DNA from: Pseudomonas sp. StFLB209 | GTDB taxonomy: Bacteria; Pseudomonadota; Gammaproteobacteria; Pseudomonadales; Pseudomonadaceae | Reading direction: 5' to 3' | DNA length: 64,000 bases | NCBI RefSeq assembly: GCF_000829415.1 | Contig: NZ_AP014637.1 | Span: 124,001 to 188,000 of the forward strand | Shown: in pieces, positions 55,156-63,257 of the stretch | How the letters are laid out: the number at the start of each line of letters is the position of its first letter | How positions within the stretch are numbered: the stretch's first letter is position 1 | Notes under the pieces: generated by a model | The model's input: the letters and a program-made list of their open reading frames with translations, nothing else | The model's database searches: none | Told to the model about the DNA's origin: nothing | Made by a program: the position numbers and the translations under genes

Positions 55156-56555
55156 TAACCGGGCGTGTCCCGCCCTTAGTACATTGATCGCCGCCGACCA
55201 CATCGGCGTTGCCTTCAAAACCACATCCCACACACCTGAACAGCGCCTGCGTCTGGCGGTTGGCCGCCGACACATGGCCGCAACACGGGCACCTGCGGCT
55301 GGTATTTTGCGGCGGCACGGCAATCAGCCAGCCGCCGCGCCATGCCAGCTTGTAGTCCAGCTGGCGACGGAACTCGAACCAGCCCTGATCGAGGATGGCC
55401 CTGTTCAGGCCTGACTTGGTCCGAACGTTTCTTCCCGGTGCCTCGGCCGTGCCTGCCGCCGACCTGGACATATTCCGTACCTGCAAGTCCTCGATACACA
55501 CCATCGCGTGGTTTTGGCTGATCGTGGTGGAGCACTTGTGCAGATAGTCGCGGCGGGCATTGCCGATGCGCGAGTGAATGCGCTGGACGCAGGCTTTCGC
55601 CTTGTTCCAGTTGCGGCTGAATCTGACCTTGCGGCTCATCGCCTGCTGCGCTTTGCACAGCGCGGTCTCATGGCGTTTGAAGCTGTTAAGGGGTGCGTAG
55701 AACGAGCCATCCGAAAGCGTGGCGAACCGGGCAATGCCCATGTCGATGCCAACTGCCGCACCCTGCGCCGTGGGCTGCTCATCGATCTCTCGTTCGGTCT
55801 GGATGCTCACGAACCACTTGCCACACGACTGGCTCACGGTGATGTTCTTCACCGTGCCAGGCACCTCGCGGCTGTTGCGGTAGCGCAGCCAGCCCAGCTT
55901 TGGCAGAAACAGGCGGCTGTTGGTCTGGTCGAGCTTGATCTGTTTCGGGTCGGGATAGCGGAAACTGTCGCGCTGCCCCTTCTTCTTGAACCGGGGAAAG
56001 TCGGCTCGCTTGGCGAAGAAGTTGGTGTAGGCCCGCTCCAGATCCTTGAGGCTCTGTTGCAAGGGGTGAACAGGCGCATCGGCCAGCCATGCGGTTTGCG
56101 GGCTATTGCGCCATTCGGTCAGCAACTTGCACAGGCCCGCATAGCCGAGCTTGTTCTCGCCTTGCTCGTGGCGCTCCTTCTGCAACGCCAGCGCCTTGTT
56201 GAAGACGAAGCGACAGGAACCCGCAAAGCGGCGCATTTGCCGCTCCTGCTGACCGTCTGGCATGAGTTCGTACTTGAAGGCTTGAAGTCGTTGCATGCTG
56301 CTCTTGAGCCATGAGCAATGAAGACGACATTAGGCGCGGACGGCACGGTGTTTTCAAGATGCATGCCCATGGGGTCTTTGTAACGAAAGATCGCTGTAGA
56401 GGGGCATACTGTGTCGCCGTATTACTGCGCATCATCCTGTGGCGGTGCGAACATCGAACAGCAGCAGACACCCCACTGCAACCAGGGACGGCTACGCCGT
56501 CCGCGCTATCCTTCCCCGCCCTGAACGGCGGGGCTTGTCGCGCCCCGATGGTCAG
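55028..56555 (-). mobile_element. IS200/IS605-group (tnpB-only) element, copy 2, inverted
   Basis: It is the near-identical counterpart of 452-1977, in the opposite orientation. The right end is at 55028 and the left end at 56555, immediately after the TAG stop codon of the Zn-ribbon gene. The left and right hairpins are conserved. A single-base insertion at about 55189-55195 shifts the tnpB frame near its end. There is no tnpA. It is inserted in the accessory stretch beside tRNA-Arg(CCT). Confidence 0.88.
55148..56296 (-). CDS. tnpB: TnpB, copy 2, frameshifted after the last RuvC Asp
   Basis: The first 368 residues match copy 1 (D185, E269, zinc Cys and D365 all present), then one extra base (GTCGGCGGCGATC here, GTCGGGGCGATC in copy 1) shifts the frame, giving a short tail GDQCTKGGTRPVSL and a total of 382 residues. 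Family knowledge: the C-terminal tail of TnpB is flexible, so activity may survive. The change also lies inside the probable omega-RNA scaffold, which is a second reason to test it. Confidence 0.88.
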   Translation of the reverse strand: MQRLQAFKYELMPDGQQERQMRRFAGSCRFVFNKALALQKERHEQGENKLGYAGLCKLLTEWRNSPQTAWLADAPVHPLQQSLKDLERAYTNFFAKRADFPRFKKKGQRDSFRYPDPKQIKLDQTNSRLFLPKLGWLRYRNSREVPGTVKNITVSQSCGKWFVSIQTEREIDEQPTAQGAAVGIDMGIARFATLSDGSFYAPLNSFKRHETALCKAQQAMSRKVRFSRNWNKAKACVQRIHSRIGNARRDYLHKCSTTISQNHAMVCIEDLQVRNMSRSAAGTAEAPGRNVRTKSGLNRAILDQGWFEFRRQLDYKLAWRGGWLIAVPPQNTSRRCPCCGHVSAANRQTQALFRCVGCGFEGNADVVGGDQCTKGGTRPVSL

Positions 56556-56996
56556 CTAGATGCCGATGCGGGCCAATTGCTCGCGGATCTGCTCAAGCGT
56601 CTTGCCTCGGGTGTCCACGTTCGCACCGGTGGCACGAATCTGGCCGATTTCCTCATCGCTCAAGCCCAGGCAGCGAAGCTTGTCTGTCCATTGTTGCAAG
56701 CGTGCCGGGGCGGTATCACTGGCATTAGGGCCCTGCGCATTGCGCTGGCACACCTGGCACTGGTCATCAGGAAACCGCTTGGTCCCCCAGGTCCCCGGTC
56801 GGCGGTACTCGTACAGGCCACAGTCGCAGCGGCACAGCCATAGCGTGCCCTTGCCCGAACGGCTGGCGCGATACCAGGCAATGGCGGTCATCGTGCCGCG
56901 GCGTTTGCCGGTATGGTCGGCGGCGTTCAGCGGTCGGGGTGAGAGGTTGGGTAAAGCGTCGGTACAAAAGGTGCGGTGGCGTATGGGGCTATGCAT
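56556..56996 (-). CDS. Phage-type Zn-ribbon protein (GxLTVIG/CRCDCG family)
   Basis: The ATG at 56996 has GGAG eight bases upstream. The 146-residue product has the pattern DHTGKRRGTMTAIAWYRAS...GTLWLCRCDCG...CQVC, which is the Zn-ribbon found in many phage and mobile-element proteins, often with HNH or AP2 parts; here it is followed by a helical C-terminus (DEEIGQIRATGANVD). The role is unknown, probably regulatory or nucleic-acid binding. The stop codon touches the left end of the IS. Its ribosome-binding region is the target of the structured RNA upstream. Confidence 0.7.
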   Translation of the reverse strand: MHSPIRHRTFCTDALPNLSPRPLNAADHTGKRRGTMTAIAWYRASRSGKGTLWLCRCDCGLYEYRRPGTWGTKRFPDDQCQVCQRNAQGPNASDTAPARLQQWTDKLRCLGLSDEEIGQIRATGANVDTRGKTLEQIREQLARIGI

Positions 56997-57003
56997 AGGT
57001 CTG

Positions 57004-57032
57004 GCTCCAACTTGAATTATGGAGCTGCCACC
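57004..57032 (-). promoter_or_regulatory. Ribosome-binding region of the Zn-ribbon gene, antisense target
   Basis: The segment reads GGTGGCAGC (57032-57024) and CAAGTTGG (57014-57007) on the minus strand, the second overlapping the GGAG ribosome-binding site. A local hairpin GCTCCA/TGGAGC also covers that site. Both segments are perfectly complementary to parts of the RNA at 57051-57120. Confidence 0.7.
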
Positions 57033-57050
57033 AATCGCCGCGACGCAATT

Positions 57051-57120
57051 GTGGGTGGCAGCCGTGCGCGGGTTCGCGGACCGGGCAAGTTGGCACCCGG
57101 CAGACCCGAAGGTCTCCCAC
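57051..57120 (-). ncRNA. C4-type antisense RNA (phage P1/P7-like)
   Basis: Read on the minus strand, GTGGG (57120-57116) pairs with CCCAC (57055-57051) around three hairpins: AGACC-TTCG-GGTCT, CCGGG-(TGCCAACTTG)-CCCGG and CGCG-AACC-CGCG, a cloverleaf. The loop CCAACTTG (57093-57086) and the 3' segment GCTGCCACC (57062-57054) are perfect complements of the target just ahead of the Zn-ribbon start. Family knowledge: in P1 and P7 the C4 RNA blocks antirepressor translation in exactly this way. I recognise the pattern rather than having run a model, so the family name is tentative; the structure itself is clear. Confidence 0.65.
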
Positions 57121-57380
57121 GCACGACCACCATGAATCGACATTGCAGCCATAAAAATCTGCAAAGGACATGGGGCGCTTGTGCGCCAACTTGTATTGCG
57201 GGCCGCGACGCCCGTTGTCAGCAATGTGACGGGGCGCAAGATACGCGCCGAGGCACGAGGGTGCAAGCCTCGCACAGCACCACAGCCTTGACGCGAACCT
57301 GGCCCATCCAGGTACAAACCCAGGGGCGGCAATGGCTGGCAAAGACGGCGGCACATTCGCGCATGCAAGCACTCGCGTGC

Positions 57381-57998
57381 TTATTCCACAATCGTGGGTG
57401 TATCCCCGTCCCCCAAACAGATCGTCAACTGCTGGCCTTGCTTGTTGAAGGCGCAATGGGGCAGTGCTTGCTGCTTCAAGGCGGCCAGTGGCACGGCTAC
57501 AAAAAATCCACTCAGCGCTGTCGCTACCACTATTTTTCCGAATATTTTTAACCCGGAAAGTGAGGCTCTTTTGGTCGCCGTTTTTGCCCTTCGATAGGCA
57601 TAAAAACCACTGACGAGAATCGCTGCACCAATCAGCATGGCAACCGTGATGTCTGACCGTCCGGGGCTGTACAGCAGATTACCGTTGGCATCGTCCGGGT
57701 AATTCAGTTGCCACCAGCCGCCGATGCACAGTGGCAAAAGCCCGGCAGCGATCCAGGCCAGGATCGCCCCCGGTAGCCGCAGCAGGATGACCACTGTCAA
57801 GCCGAGTGTGGCGACGCCCAGGCCACCAAGGTACAGCTGGGTGCCCATGGCGCCGCCGAACAGGGTGCCGCTGACGTCCTTGGGTGTGAGAAGGGCCCAA
57901 CTGAAGAACGTGATGTGCACAAGCACAGCACATACGGTAATCCAGCTCACTGGGAAGTAAAGCCATAGCCATCGGCTGTTGGAGTGAAGCATGTTCAT
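57381..57998 (-). CDS. Membrane protein of unknown function
   Basis: From the ATG at 57998 (MNMLHSNSRWLWLYFPVSWI), 205 residues with five predicted membrane segments (WLYFPVSWITVCAVLVHITFF, TLGLTVVILLRLPGAILAW, ITVAMLIGAAILVSGFY and others). The C-terminus is soluble with a Cys pair (LPHCAFNKQ and LTICLGDGD). I do not recognise the family. The codon use is a little less GC-rich than the core genes. It stands between the phage-type gene and tRNA-Arg(CCT). Confidence 0.65.
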   Translation of the reverse strand: MNMLHSNSRWLWLYFPVSWITVCAVLVHITFFSWALLTPKDVSGTLFGGAMGTQLYLGGLGVATLGLTVVILLRLPGAILAWIAAGLLPLCIGGWWQLNYPDDANGNLLYSPGRSDITVAMLIGAAILVSGFYAYRRAKTATKRASLSGLKIFGKIVVATALSGFFVAVPLAALKQQALPHCAFNKQGQQLTICLGDGDTPTIVE

Positions 57999-58215
57999 GC
58001 TCGCGCAGTGACAGGAAAGCACGTCAAAGAAATAGGCGTGAAACGGGCGGGTGTCAGCTGAACATGCCGAGCGCCTGATTCGGCTGCCAGTGTGCAATGT
58101 GCTTTTTGGGATTGCATGGTTTTTTCGGCGAGGTGCTTGCCACTCAATTTCAGTGAGGCTCGCCTCGAGCGACGGGGCAGGAAGCGCTACCAAGAGTGTG
58201 CGATACAGCGGGATG

Positions 58216-58287
58216 TGTCCCCTGCAGGAATCGAACCTGCATCTAGCCCTTAGGAGGGGCTCGTTCTATCCGTTGAACTAAGAGGAC
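58216..58287 (-). tRNA. tRNA-Arg (anticodon CCT)
   Basis: The minus strand folds as a tRNA: acceptor GTCCTCT/AGGGGAC, anticodon stem AGCCC-loop CTCCTAA-GGGCT giving CCT, T-arm GCAGG-TTCGATT-CCTGC. There is no encoded CCA. This tRNA is a frequent integration site for islands; the phage-type genes nearby fit that, though no duplicated 3' end was found. Confidence 0.93.
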
Positions 58288-58646
58288 CCGATAGATGATC
58301 TGACGGGCGTTGCCTGAGCGCCCTGTATCAGTGCTGGGCATTTTACGCAAAAACAAGGATTTAGCAAAAAATTCAGCCCGCTTCAGCGCGCAGGGTCATT
58401 CACCGGCCGATGCAGACCGCCAGGACGCGCTGACTCGTGCATCCGGATTTGGTTCCCGTGGCCGTCGTGCATTTTGCAACCCTGCAAATAGCCATCATTG
58501 CAAAACGCAACGCAAAAGCCGTTACATACAAATACAACTATTTGATTTAAAAGGGTTTTTTATTGAATTGCGCTTGGCATGCAGACTGCAATATTACCCG
58601 TGGCAGGCAGAACCTCTCTTCCATCTCCGGGCACAGGTACACGACT
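58288..58646. other. 359-bp region without a recognised gene
   Basis: It contains a GGGCG/CGCCC hairpin (about 58303-58322) close to the 5' side of tRNA-Arg and an A/T-rich stretch at 58520-58565 that could carry the promoter of the small gene at 58647. Nothing else was seen. Confidence 0.4.
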
Positions 58647-58883
58647 ATGAACATGATCCTCACCGCGTTGAACGCAGTCGCTCTGGTAGCGCTGGTGACC
58701 TTTCATCTTCAAGGCACTGCCACCCCTGTCGAGCAGGTGAATATCGAGATTCAGAGTGGCCTGCAAAAACCTGCGCAACTGGCAGTGATGACTGACAAAC
58801 GTGCCAACCCGGCTATGCTGACCAATGACACACAACAGATGCCCCGCGCCACCGGCAGTGCGACACAGCGCTGGGTGTTCTGA
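58647..58883 (+). CDS. Small secreted/membrane-anchored hypothetical protein
   Basis: The ATG at 58647 (MNMILTALNAVALVALVTFH) gives 78 residues: one N-terminal hydrophobic segment, then a polar tail rich in Gln and Thr. I do not recognise the family. It is 52 bp before another small membrane protein on the same strand, so both may be one transcript. Confidence 0.5.
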   Translation: MNMILTALNAVALVALVTFHLQGTATPVEQVNIEIQSGLQKPAQLAVMTDKRANPAMLTNDTQQMPRATGSATQRWVF

Positions 58884-58935
58884 ACCATTGCCTAGAACCG
58901 TGCCTCACACGCTTAAAGAGAAAGAGAGAGCCGCC

Positions 58936-59121
58936 ATGTCCAAGTCCGCACTGTCGTTTCTGATCCTTACGTTGATGAGTGTTGCTGTAGACCTGTTGCT
59001 GCCCGAGCAAGCGCTGGCCTTGAATCTGGCTGCCAGGATCGCTGGCGGTGTGTTTGTCAGCCTGTTCCTCGGCGCGCTGGTCGTCGGCCGCCGCTTCAAG
59101 TTTGATCCCGTTCTGCGCTGA
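58936..59121 (+). CDS. Small two-helix membrane protein
   Basis: The ATG at 58936, with GAGAGAG just ahead, gives 61 residues: MSKSALSFLILTLMSVAVDL and a second hydrophobic segment IAGGVFVSLFLGALVVG, then a basic RRFKF end. Two membrane helices are predicted. Function unknown. Confidence 0.6.
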   Translation: MSKSALSFLILTLMSVAVDLLLPEQALALNLAARIAGGVFVSLFLGALVVGRRFKFDPVLR

Positions 59122-59599
59122 GCCCTTCGCACCTCTGCTACTGCTGATGGTTGTACTGGTCACCTGGCCTGCTGGCTGCGACCGGATCATCAGCTCGGGT
59201 CACGTACCCGCCCCGCCTGCAACGTCTTTTTACGCCTTATTCACCTCCCGTTCAGCACGTTGGTCGGAGCGCATTCGTATTCGCGGCCAGAAACAACTAC
59301 GCTCTGAGTACAGATAGCCATGATGGCAAAAAGCAGTCAGGCGATCAGGGAGATCGTTGGAAGGGTGAACGGGGACACGCTATGCAAATTCGTTCGCAAT
59401 TCTGATAATCGGTGCTGGCCATACGCCTTTATCTGAGTCAATATTTGTCACAGAATTGACGCCAAGGTTCCGACGTAATGGGGCATGATGCTGACCCCTT
59501 GATAGCGCGGTTGAACATTTAGCCAAAAGTGCTGTCACACAAGGACAAACTTGCGGCCACTTGCTAGAACCGCTTCCCCTGAACTAACCGGTTAAATAT
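59122..59599 (+). promoter_or_regulatory. 478-bp region upstream of amrZ with one AmrZ-like site
   Basis: No gene was recognised. GGCAAAAAGC at 59325-59334 resembles the GGCAAAACGCC core reported for AmrZ, which is known to repress its own gene in P. aeruginosa. No confident sigma70 or AlgU promoter could be placed by eye. Confidence 0.35.
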
Positions 59600-59926
59600 A
59601 TGAGCCCTATGAAACAGGCTACTTATTCCAGCCGTACGGCTGACAAGTTCGTCGTCCGCTTACCCGATGGCATGCGTAATCGTGTGCAAGAGGTAGCTAA
59701 AAACCACCACCGCAGCATGAACTCGGAAATCATCGCACGGCTCGAGCAGAGCCTCATTCAGGAAGGCGCTTTTGGCGACGAGCCAGCTGTGCGCCTTGAT
59801 AGCCCTGAGCTGACGCTGAGCGAGCGTGAACTGCTGCAACGTTTCCGCCAGCTCTCTCATCGGCAACAGAACGCCCTGGTGTCTCTGATTGCCCATGACA
59901 CTGAACTGGCGGCTGAAGAGTCGTAA
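59600..59926 (+). CDS. amrZ: Ribbon-helix-helix regulator AmrZ (AlgZ)
   Basis: This 108-residue protein has an N-terminal arm ([20 protein letters not shown]) and the Arc-like ribbon-helix-helix [32 protein letters not shown], then a C-terminal tetramerisation region ([20 protein letters not shown]). It closely matches AmrZ of P. aeruginosa, which controls alginate, flagella, pili and c-di-GMP genes. It is followed by its own terminator. Confidence 0.94.
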   Translation: MSPMKQATYSSRTADKFVVRLPDGMRNRVQEVAKNHHRSMNSEIIARLEQSLIQEGAFGDEPAVRLDSPELTLSERELLQRFRQLSHRQQNALVSLIAHDTELAAEES

Positions 59927-59943
59927 GTATCAAGTAAAACCTC

Positions 59944-59971
59944 AAGCCAGCTCACCAAGCTGGCTTTTTTT
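59944..59971 (+). terminator. amrZ terminator
   Basis: AAGCCAGCT/AGCTGGCTT stem followed by T7, 18 bp after the stop. Confidence 0.85.
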
Positions 59972-60019
59972 CACTGTAGTACCGCTCCCGTTTAGTTGTA
60001 GGAAGCTTCTTCAAAGTAC

Positions 60020-60049
60020 AAAAAAACCGCCACTAAGGGCGGTTTTTTT
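60020..60049 (-). terminator. mgtE terminator, possibly bidirectional
   Basis: AACCGCC/GGCGGTT stem with A7 on one side and T7 on the other, 12 bp after the mgtE stop and facing the amrZ terminator. Confidence 0.8.
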
Positions 60050-60060
60050 GTGAGCCTGAT

Positions 60061-61503
60061 TCAGAGCAGGAATATCGTCGCCAGCCCCAGGAAGATGAAG
60101 AAACCACCACTGTCGGTCATGGCCGTAATCATCACACTGGCGCCCATGGCCGGATCCTTGCCGACCTTGACCAGGGTCATGGGAATGATCACCCCCATGA
60201 ACGCCGCCAGCAGCAGGTTGAGGGTCATGGCCGCGGTCATCACCACGCCCAGCGACCAACTGTCGTATAGCACATAGGCCACCACGCCGATCACCCCACC
60301 CCAGACCAGGCCATTGATCAGCGACACGGCCAGCTCTTTACGCAGTAAACGGGCAGTGTTGCCGGTGCTGACCTGGTCGAGCGCCATGGCCCGTACGATC
60401 ATGGTGATGGTCTGGTTGCCCGAGTTACCGCCAATGCCCGCCACGATCGGCATCAGCGCAGCCAGCGCCACGAGCTTCTCGATCGAGCCTTCGAACAGGC
60501 CGATCACTCGCGACGCCAGGAACGCGGTGATCAGGTTGATCGCCAGCCAAGACCAGCGGTTGCGCAGCGAGCGCCAGACCGAAGCGAAGATGTCTTCGTC
60601 TTCACGCAGACCCGCCATGCTACGGACTTCACTTTCACTCTCTTCACGAATCAGATCGACCATTTCGTCGATAGTCAGACGACCGATCAGCTTGCCGCCC
60701 TTGTCCACCACCGGTGACGAAATCAGGTCATAACGCTCAAACGCCTGAGCCGCCTCATAGGCATCGCCGTCCGGGTGGAAGGTCACCGGGTCGTCAGCCA
60801 TGACCTCGGCGACCTGTTTGTCCGGGTCATTGACCAGCAGGCGCTTGATCGGCAGCACCCCTTTGAGCACCCCGTCGTAATCGACCACGAACAGTTTGTC
60901 AGTGTGGCTGGGCAACTCCTTGAGACGACGCAGGTAGCGCAGCACCACCTCCAGGCTGACATCCTCGCGGATGGTCACCATCTGGAAGTCCATCAACGCC
61001 CCGACCTGCTCTTCTTCGTAGGACAGCGCCGAACGCACACGCTCACGCTGCTGGACGTCCAGCGCTTCCATCAACTCATGGACAACATCACGCGGCAGTT
61101 CCGGCGCCAGGTCGGCCAGTTCGTCGGCGTCCATTTCCTTGGCAGCGGCAAGCAACTCGTGATCGTCCATGTCGGCGATCAGGGTTTCCCGAACGGCGTC
61201 GGACACCTCAAGAAGGATGTCACCGTCACGCTCGGCCTTGACCAGCTGCCATACGGTCAGACGGTCTTCCAGCGGCAGGGCTTCAAGGATGTAGGCGACG
61301 TCGGCAGAGTGCAGGTCGTCGAGCTTGCGCTGCAATTCGACGAGATTCTGCCGGTGGACGAGGTTCTCGACCCGGTCCTGGTGCTGACCTTCCTGGCGGT
61401 GGGTCAGGTCTTCAACAATACGCTGGCGCTGCAACAGATCGATAACCTGAGCCAGGCGATCCTGCAGACTTTCCTGCGTTTTCTTTACTTCTCTTTCAGT
61501 CAT
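60061..61503 (-). CDS. mgtE: Magnesium transporter MgtE
   Basis: The ATG at 61503 (MTEREVKKTQESLQDRLAQV) gives 480 residues. An N-domain of helical repeats (LHSADVAYILEALPLEDR, MDADELADLAPELPRDVVHE) precedes a CBS pair (DKLFVVDYDGVLKGVLPIKR; GDAYEAAQAFERYDLISSPV) and five membrane helices with the pore motif PIVAGIGGNSGNQT. The soluble domain closes the pore when Mg2+ is high. Confidence 0.94.
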   Translation of the reverse strand: MTEREVKKTQESLQDRLAQVIDLLQRQRIVEDLTHRQEGQHQDRVENLVHRQNLVELQRKLDDLHSADVAYILEALPLEDRLTVWQLVKAERDGDILLEVSDAVRETLIADMDDHELLAAAKEMDADELADLAPELPRDVVHELMEALDVQQRERVRSALSYEEEQVGALMDFQMVTIREDVSLEVVLRYLRRLKELPSHTDKLFVVDYDGVLKGVLPIKRLLVNDPDKQVAEVMADDPVTFHPDGDAYEAAQAFERYDLISSPVVDKGGKLIGRLTIDEMVDLIREESESEVRSMAGLREDEDIFASVWRSLRNRWSWLAINLITAFLASRVIGLFEGSIEKLVALAALMPIVAGIGGNSGNQTITMIVRAMALDQVSTGNTARLLRKELAVSLINGLVWGGVIGVVAYVLYDSWSLGVVMTAAMTLNLLLAAFMGVIIPMTLVKVGKDPAMGASVMITAMTDSGGFFIFLGLATIFLL

Positions 61504-61827
61504 AGGCGTACTCCACTCCCAGCAGGGAGCACGCCGGGAGATCAATCAGGTAGAGCTTGATTGTCAAAATCTGAGGTCAAATAACTACTGGGTAAGTCCA
61601 TGGAGGTATTCCACAAGCCCCGGCGGGGCTGACGGGCGCAATCATACACCGCTTTGACCGTTTGGCACGCGTGAAAATTCGGGCAAGAACAAATGCTTGC
61701 GTCACAAACTTAACAATCTTGAGAGTCAGTATTACTACGACGTCACATTCAGCCAACAAAACACGCTCGTCAGCACATTCAGCCATCGCTAGGCTGAGCG
61801 GCATTGTCTGTCATGGAGGACTCGACG
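61504..61827. other. 324-bp divergent region between mgtE and the DUF4124 gene
   Basis: It includes an AGCCCCGGCGGGGCT hairpin at about 61615-61630 close to the mgtE start, without a T-run. I could not see the conserved parts of an M-box or mgtA-type leader. No ORF is supported. Confidence 0.4.
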
Positions 61828-62313
61828 ATGCGCAACATCGCGCTTTGCGTCGCCTTAGGCGCCCTGCTCCACCCCGTGCTCAATGTCCAGGCCAAAAGCA
61901 TTCAGCGCTGCGAAGACGCCCAGGGCCAGGTCACCTTCACCCACCAAGGCTGTACAACCGAGCAACACGGCCAACAGGTTGAAGCCTATAACCGGCCGCC
62001 CGGCAGCGTACTGCCGGCGATACTGCCAAGCCTGCGCAATGATCGTCCCAAACCGCCGGCCAAAGAGATCGTGGTGGTCGGGCAACGCGATGATGGTTGC
62101 GGCAACAGCCTGAGCCCCGAGCGACGGCGCAGTGCGATCATCAACCAGCGCACACCGCCGGGCATGACCCTCAGGGACGTAGAGAGCCTGCTGGGCCGAC
62201 CAGACCGGGTTTCACAGCGCAATGGCGAGCTGCGTTACCACTACACGAGCAAAGAGGGCCGCACCCATCAGGTGAGTTTCGATCAGCATGGCTGCGTGAA
62301 GGGCAAACGCTGA
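61828..62313 (+). CDS. Periplasmic protein with DUF4124 and SmpA-like repeat
   Basis: The ATG at 61828 has GGAGG ten bases upstream and gives 161 residues. The signal peptide ends in LNVQA. The DUF4124 pattern follows (KSIQRCEDAQGQVTFTHQGC), then a C-terminal part (PPGMTLRDVESLLGRPDRVS) that resembles the SmpA/OmlA-type small domain. The role is unknown; an envelope location is likely. Confidence 0.8.
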   Translation: MRNIALCVALGALLHPVLNVQAKSIQRCEDAQGQVTFTHQGCTTEQHGQQVEAYNRPPGSVLPAILPSLRNDRPKPPAKEIVVVGQRDDGCGNSLSPERRRSAIINQRTPPGMTLRDVESLLGRPDRVSQRNGELRYHYTSKEGRTHQVSFDQHGCVKGKR

Positions 62314-62340
62314 AGCCGACAAGTTTTTTCAGGTGCAAAA

Positions 62341-62374
62341 CAAAAAGCCCGTATCTTTCGATACGGGCTTTTTG
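62341..62374 (-). terminator. Terminator after tRNA-Arg 1
   Basis: AAAAAGCCCGTAT/ATACGGGCTTTTT stem around CTTTCG; same sequence family as those after the other tRNA-Arg units. Confidence 0.85.
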
Positions 62375-62379
62375 ATGTA

Positions 62380-62456
62380 TGGTGCACTCGACAGGATTCG
62401 AACCTGTGACCGCTCGGTTCGTAGCCGAGTACTCTATCCAGCTGAGCTACGAGTGC
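62380..62456 (-). tRNA. tRNA-Arg (ACG), unit 1
   Basis: 77 nt with encoded CCA; acceptor GCACTCG/CGAGTGC and anticodon loop CTACGAA (ACG). Confidence 0.97.
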
Positions 62457-62569
62457 ATTTGATGGTGCGCATTATAGGGCCTGCAATAATTCTGTAAAGC
62501 CTTTTCTGAAATAAATTCAAAGACTTACACAAAACCTGCGGGCAACGCTTTGCAGCCCCTGGAAAAACA

Positions 62570-62599
62570 CAAAGCCCGTACCTTTCGATACGGGCTTTG
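62570..62599 (-). terminator. Terminator after tRNA-Arg 2
   Basis: CAAAGCCCGTA/TACGGGCTTTG stem, a variant of the terminator after unit 1. Confidence 0.8.
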
Positions 62600-62605
62600 C
62601 TTGTA

Positions 62606-62682
62606 TGGTGCACTCGACAGGATTCGAACCTGTGACCGCTCGGTTCGTAGCCGAGTACTCTATCCAGCTGAGCTACGAGTGC
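62606..62682 (-). tRNA. tRNA-Arg (ACG), unit 2
   Basis: Identical in sequence to unit 1, with encoded CCA; it lies 6 bp after tRNA-Ser 1. Confidence 0.97.
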
Positions 62683-62688
62683 ATGTTA

Positions 62689-62779
62689 TGGCGGAGAACG
62701 GGGGATTCGAACCCCCGACACCCTTTTGAGGTGTACTCCCTTAGCAGGGGAGCGCCTTCGGCCACTCGGCCAGCTCTCC
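62689..62779 (-). tRNA. tRNA-Ser (GCT), unit 1
   Basis: 91 nt with a long variable arm and encoded CCA; anticodon loop CTGCTAA (GCT). Confidence 0.97.
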
Positions 62780-62884
62780 GCAACAAGGGGCGTATGATAA
62801 TCATCTCGTCGCCTCTTGCAAAGGTCTTTTTTGAATAAATTCAACAGCCTGCCATGGCAAGAAGCCGCTTTTTCAAACACAAAG

Positions 62885-62917
62885 AAAAAAGCCCGTATCT
62901 TTCGATACGGGCTTTTC
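62885..62917 (-). terminator. Terminator after tRNA-Arg 3
   Basis: AAAAAAGCCCGTAT/ATACGGGCTTTT stem, nearly the same as after unit 1. Confidence 0.85.
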
Positions 62918-62921
62918 AATA

Positions 62922-62998
62922 TGGTGCACTCGACAGGATTCGAACCTGTGACCGCTCGGTTCGTAGCCGAGTACTCTATCCAGCTGAGCTACGAGTGC
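62922..62998 (-). tRNA. tRNA-Arg (ACG), unit 3
   Basis: Identical in sequence to units 1 and 2, encoded CCA. Confidence 0.97.
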
Positions 62999-63092
62999 AT
63001 GTGGTGGTTTTATACCAGACCGCCGCTGGTTGAAGCAGATTATCTGTCTAATCGAGCGGCTTAACCACCCCAACTGACAAACAACCTTTAAA

Positions 63093-63169
63093 TGGTGCAC
63101 TCGACAGGATTCGAACCTGTGACCGCTCGGTTCGTAGCCGAGTACTCTATCCAGCTGAGCTACGAGTGC
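63093..63169 (-). tRNA. tRNA-Arg (ACG), unit 4
   Basis: Identical to the other three. It is not followed by its own terminator, so it is probably co-transcribed with unit 3. Confidence 0.97.
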
Positions 63170-63257
63170 ATATTTGGGTGCTGCGCATTTTAGGTTGCTG
63201 AACTCTTTTGTAAAGCGCTTTCTTGCTTCGAAAGCCAGGTTCAACACACTGAAATAA

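Noticed and set aside
56976-57551. 191-codon plus-strand frame over the C4-like RNA region
   Set aside because: It crosses the Zn-ribbon leader and the end of the membrane protein gene on the other strand; composition is not protein-like, and the RNA structure explains the conservation.
58216-58287. Attachment-site duplication for an island at tRNA-Arg(CCT)
   Set aside because: I looked for a second copy of the tRNA 3' end between 54.9 and 58.2 kb and found none, so island borders are not claimed.
61504-61827. Magnesium riboswitch ahead of mgtE
   Set aside because: Only a simple GC hairpin was seen; the conserved loops of an M-box could not be recognised by eye.
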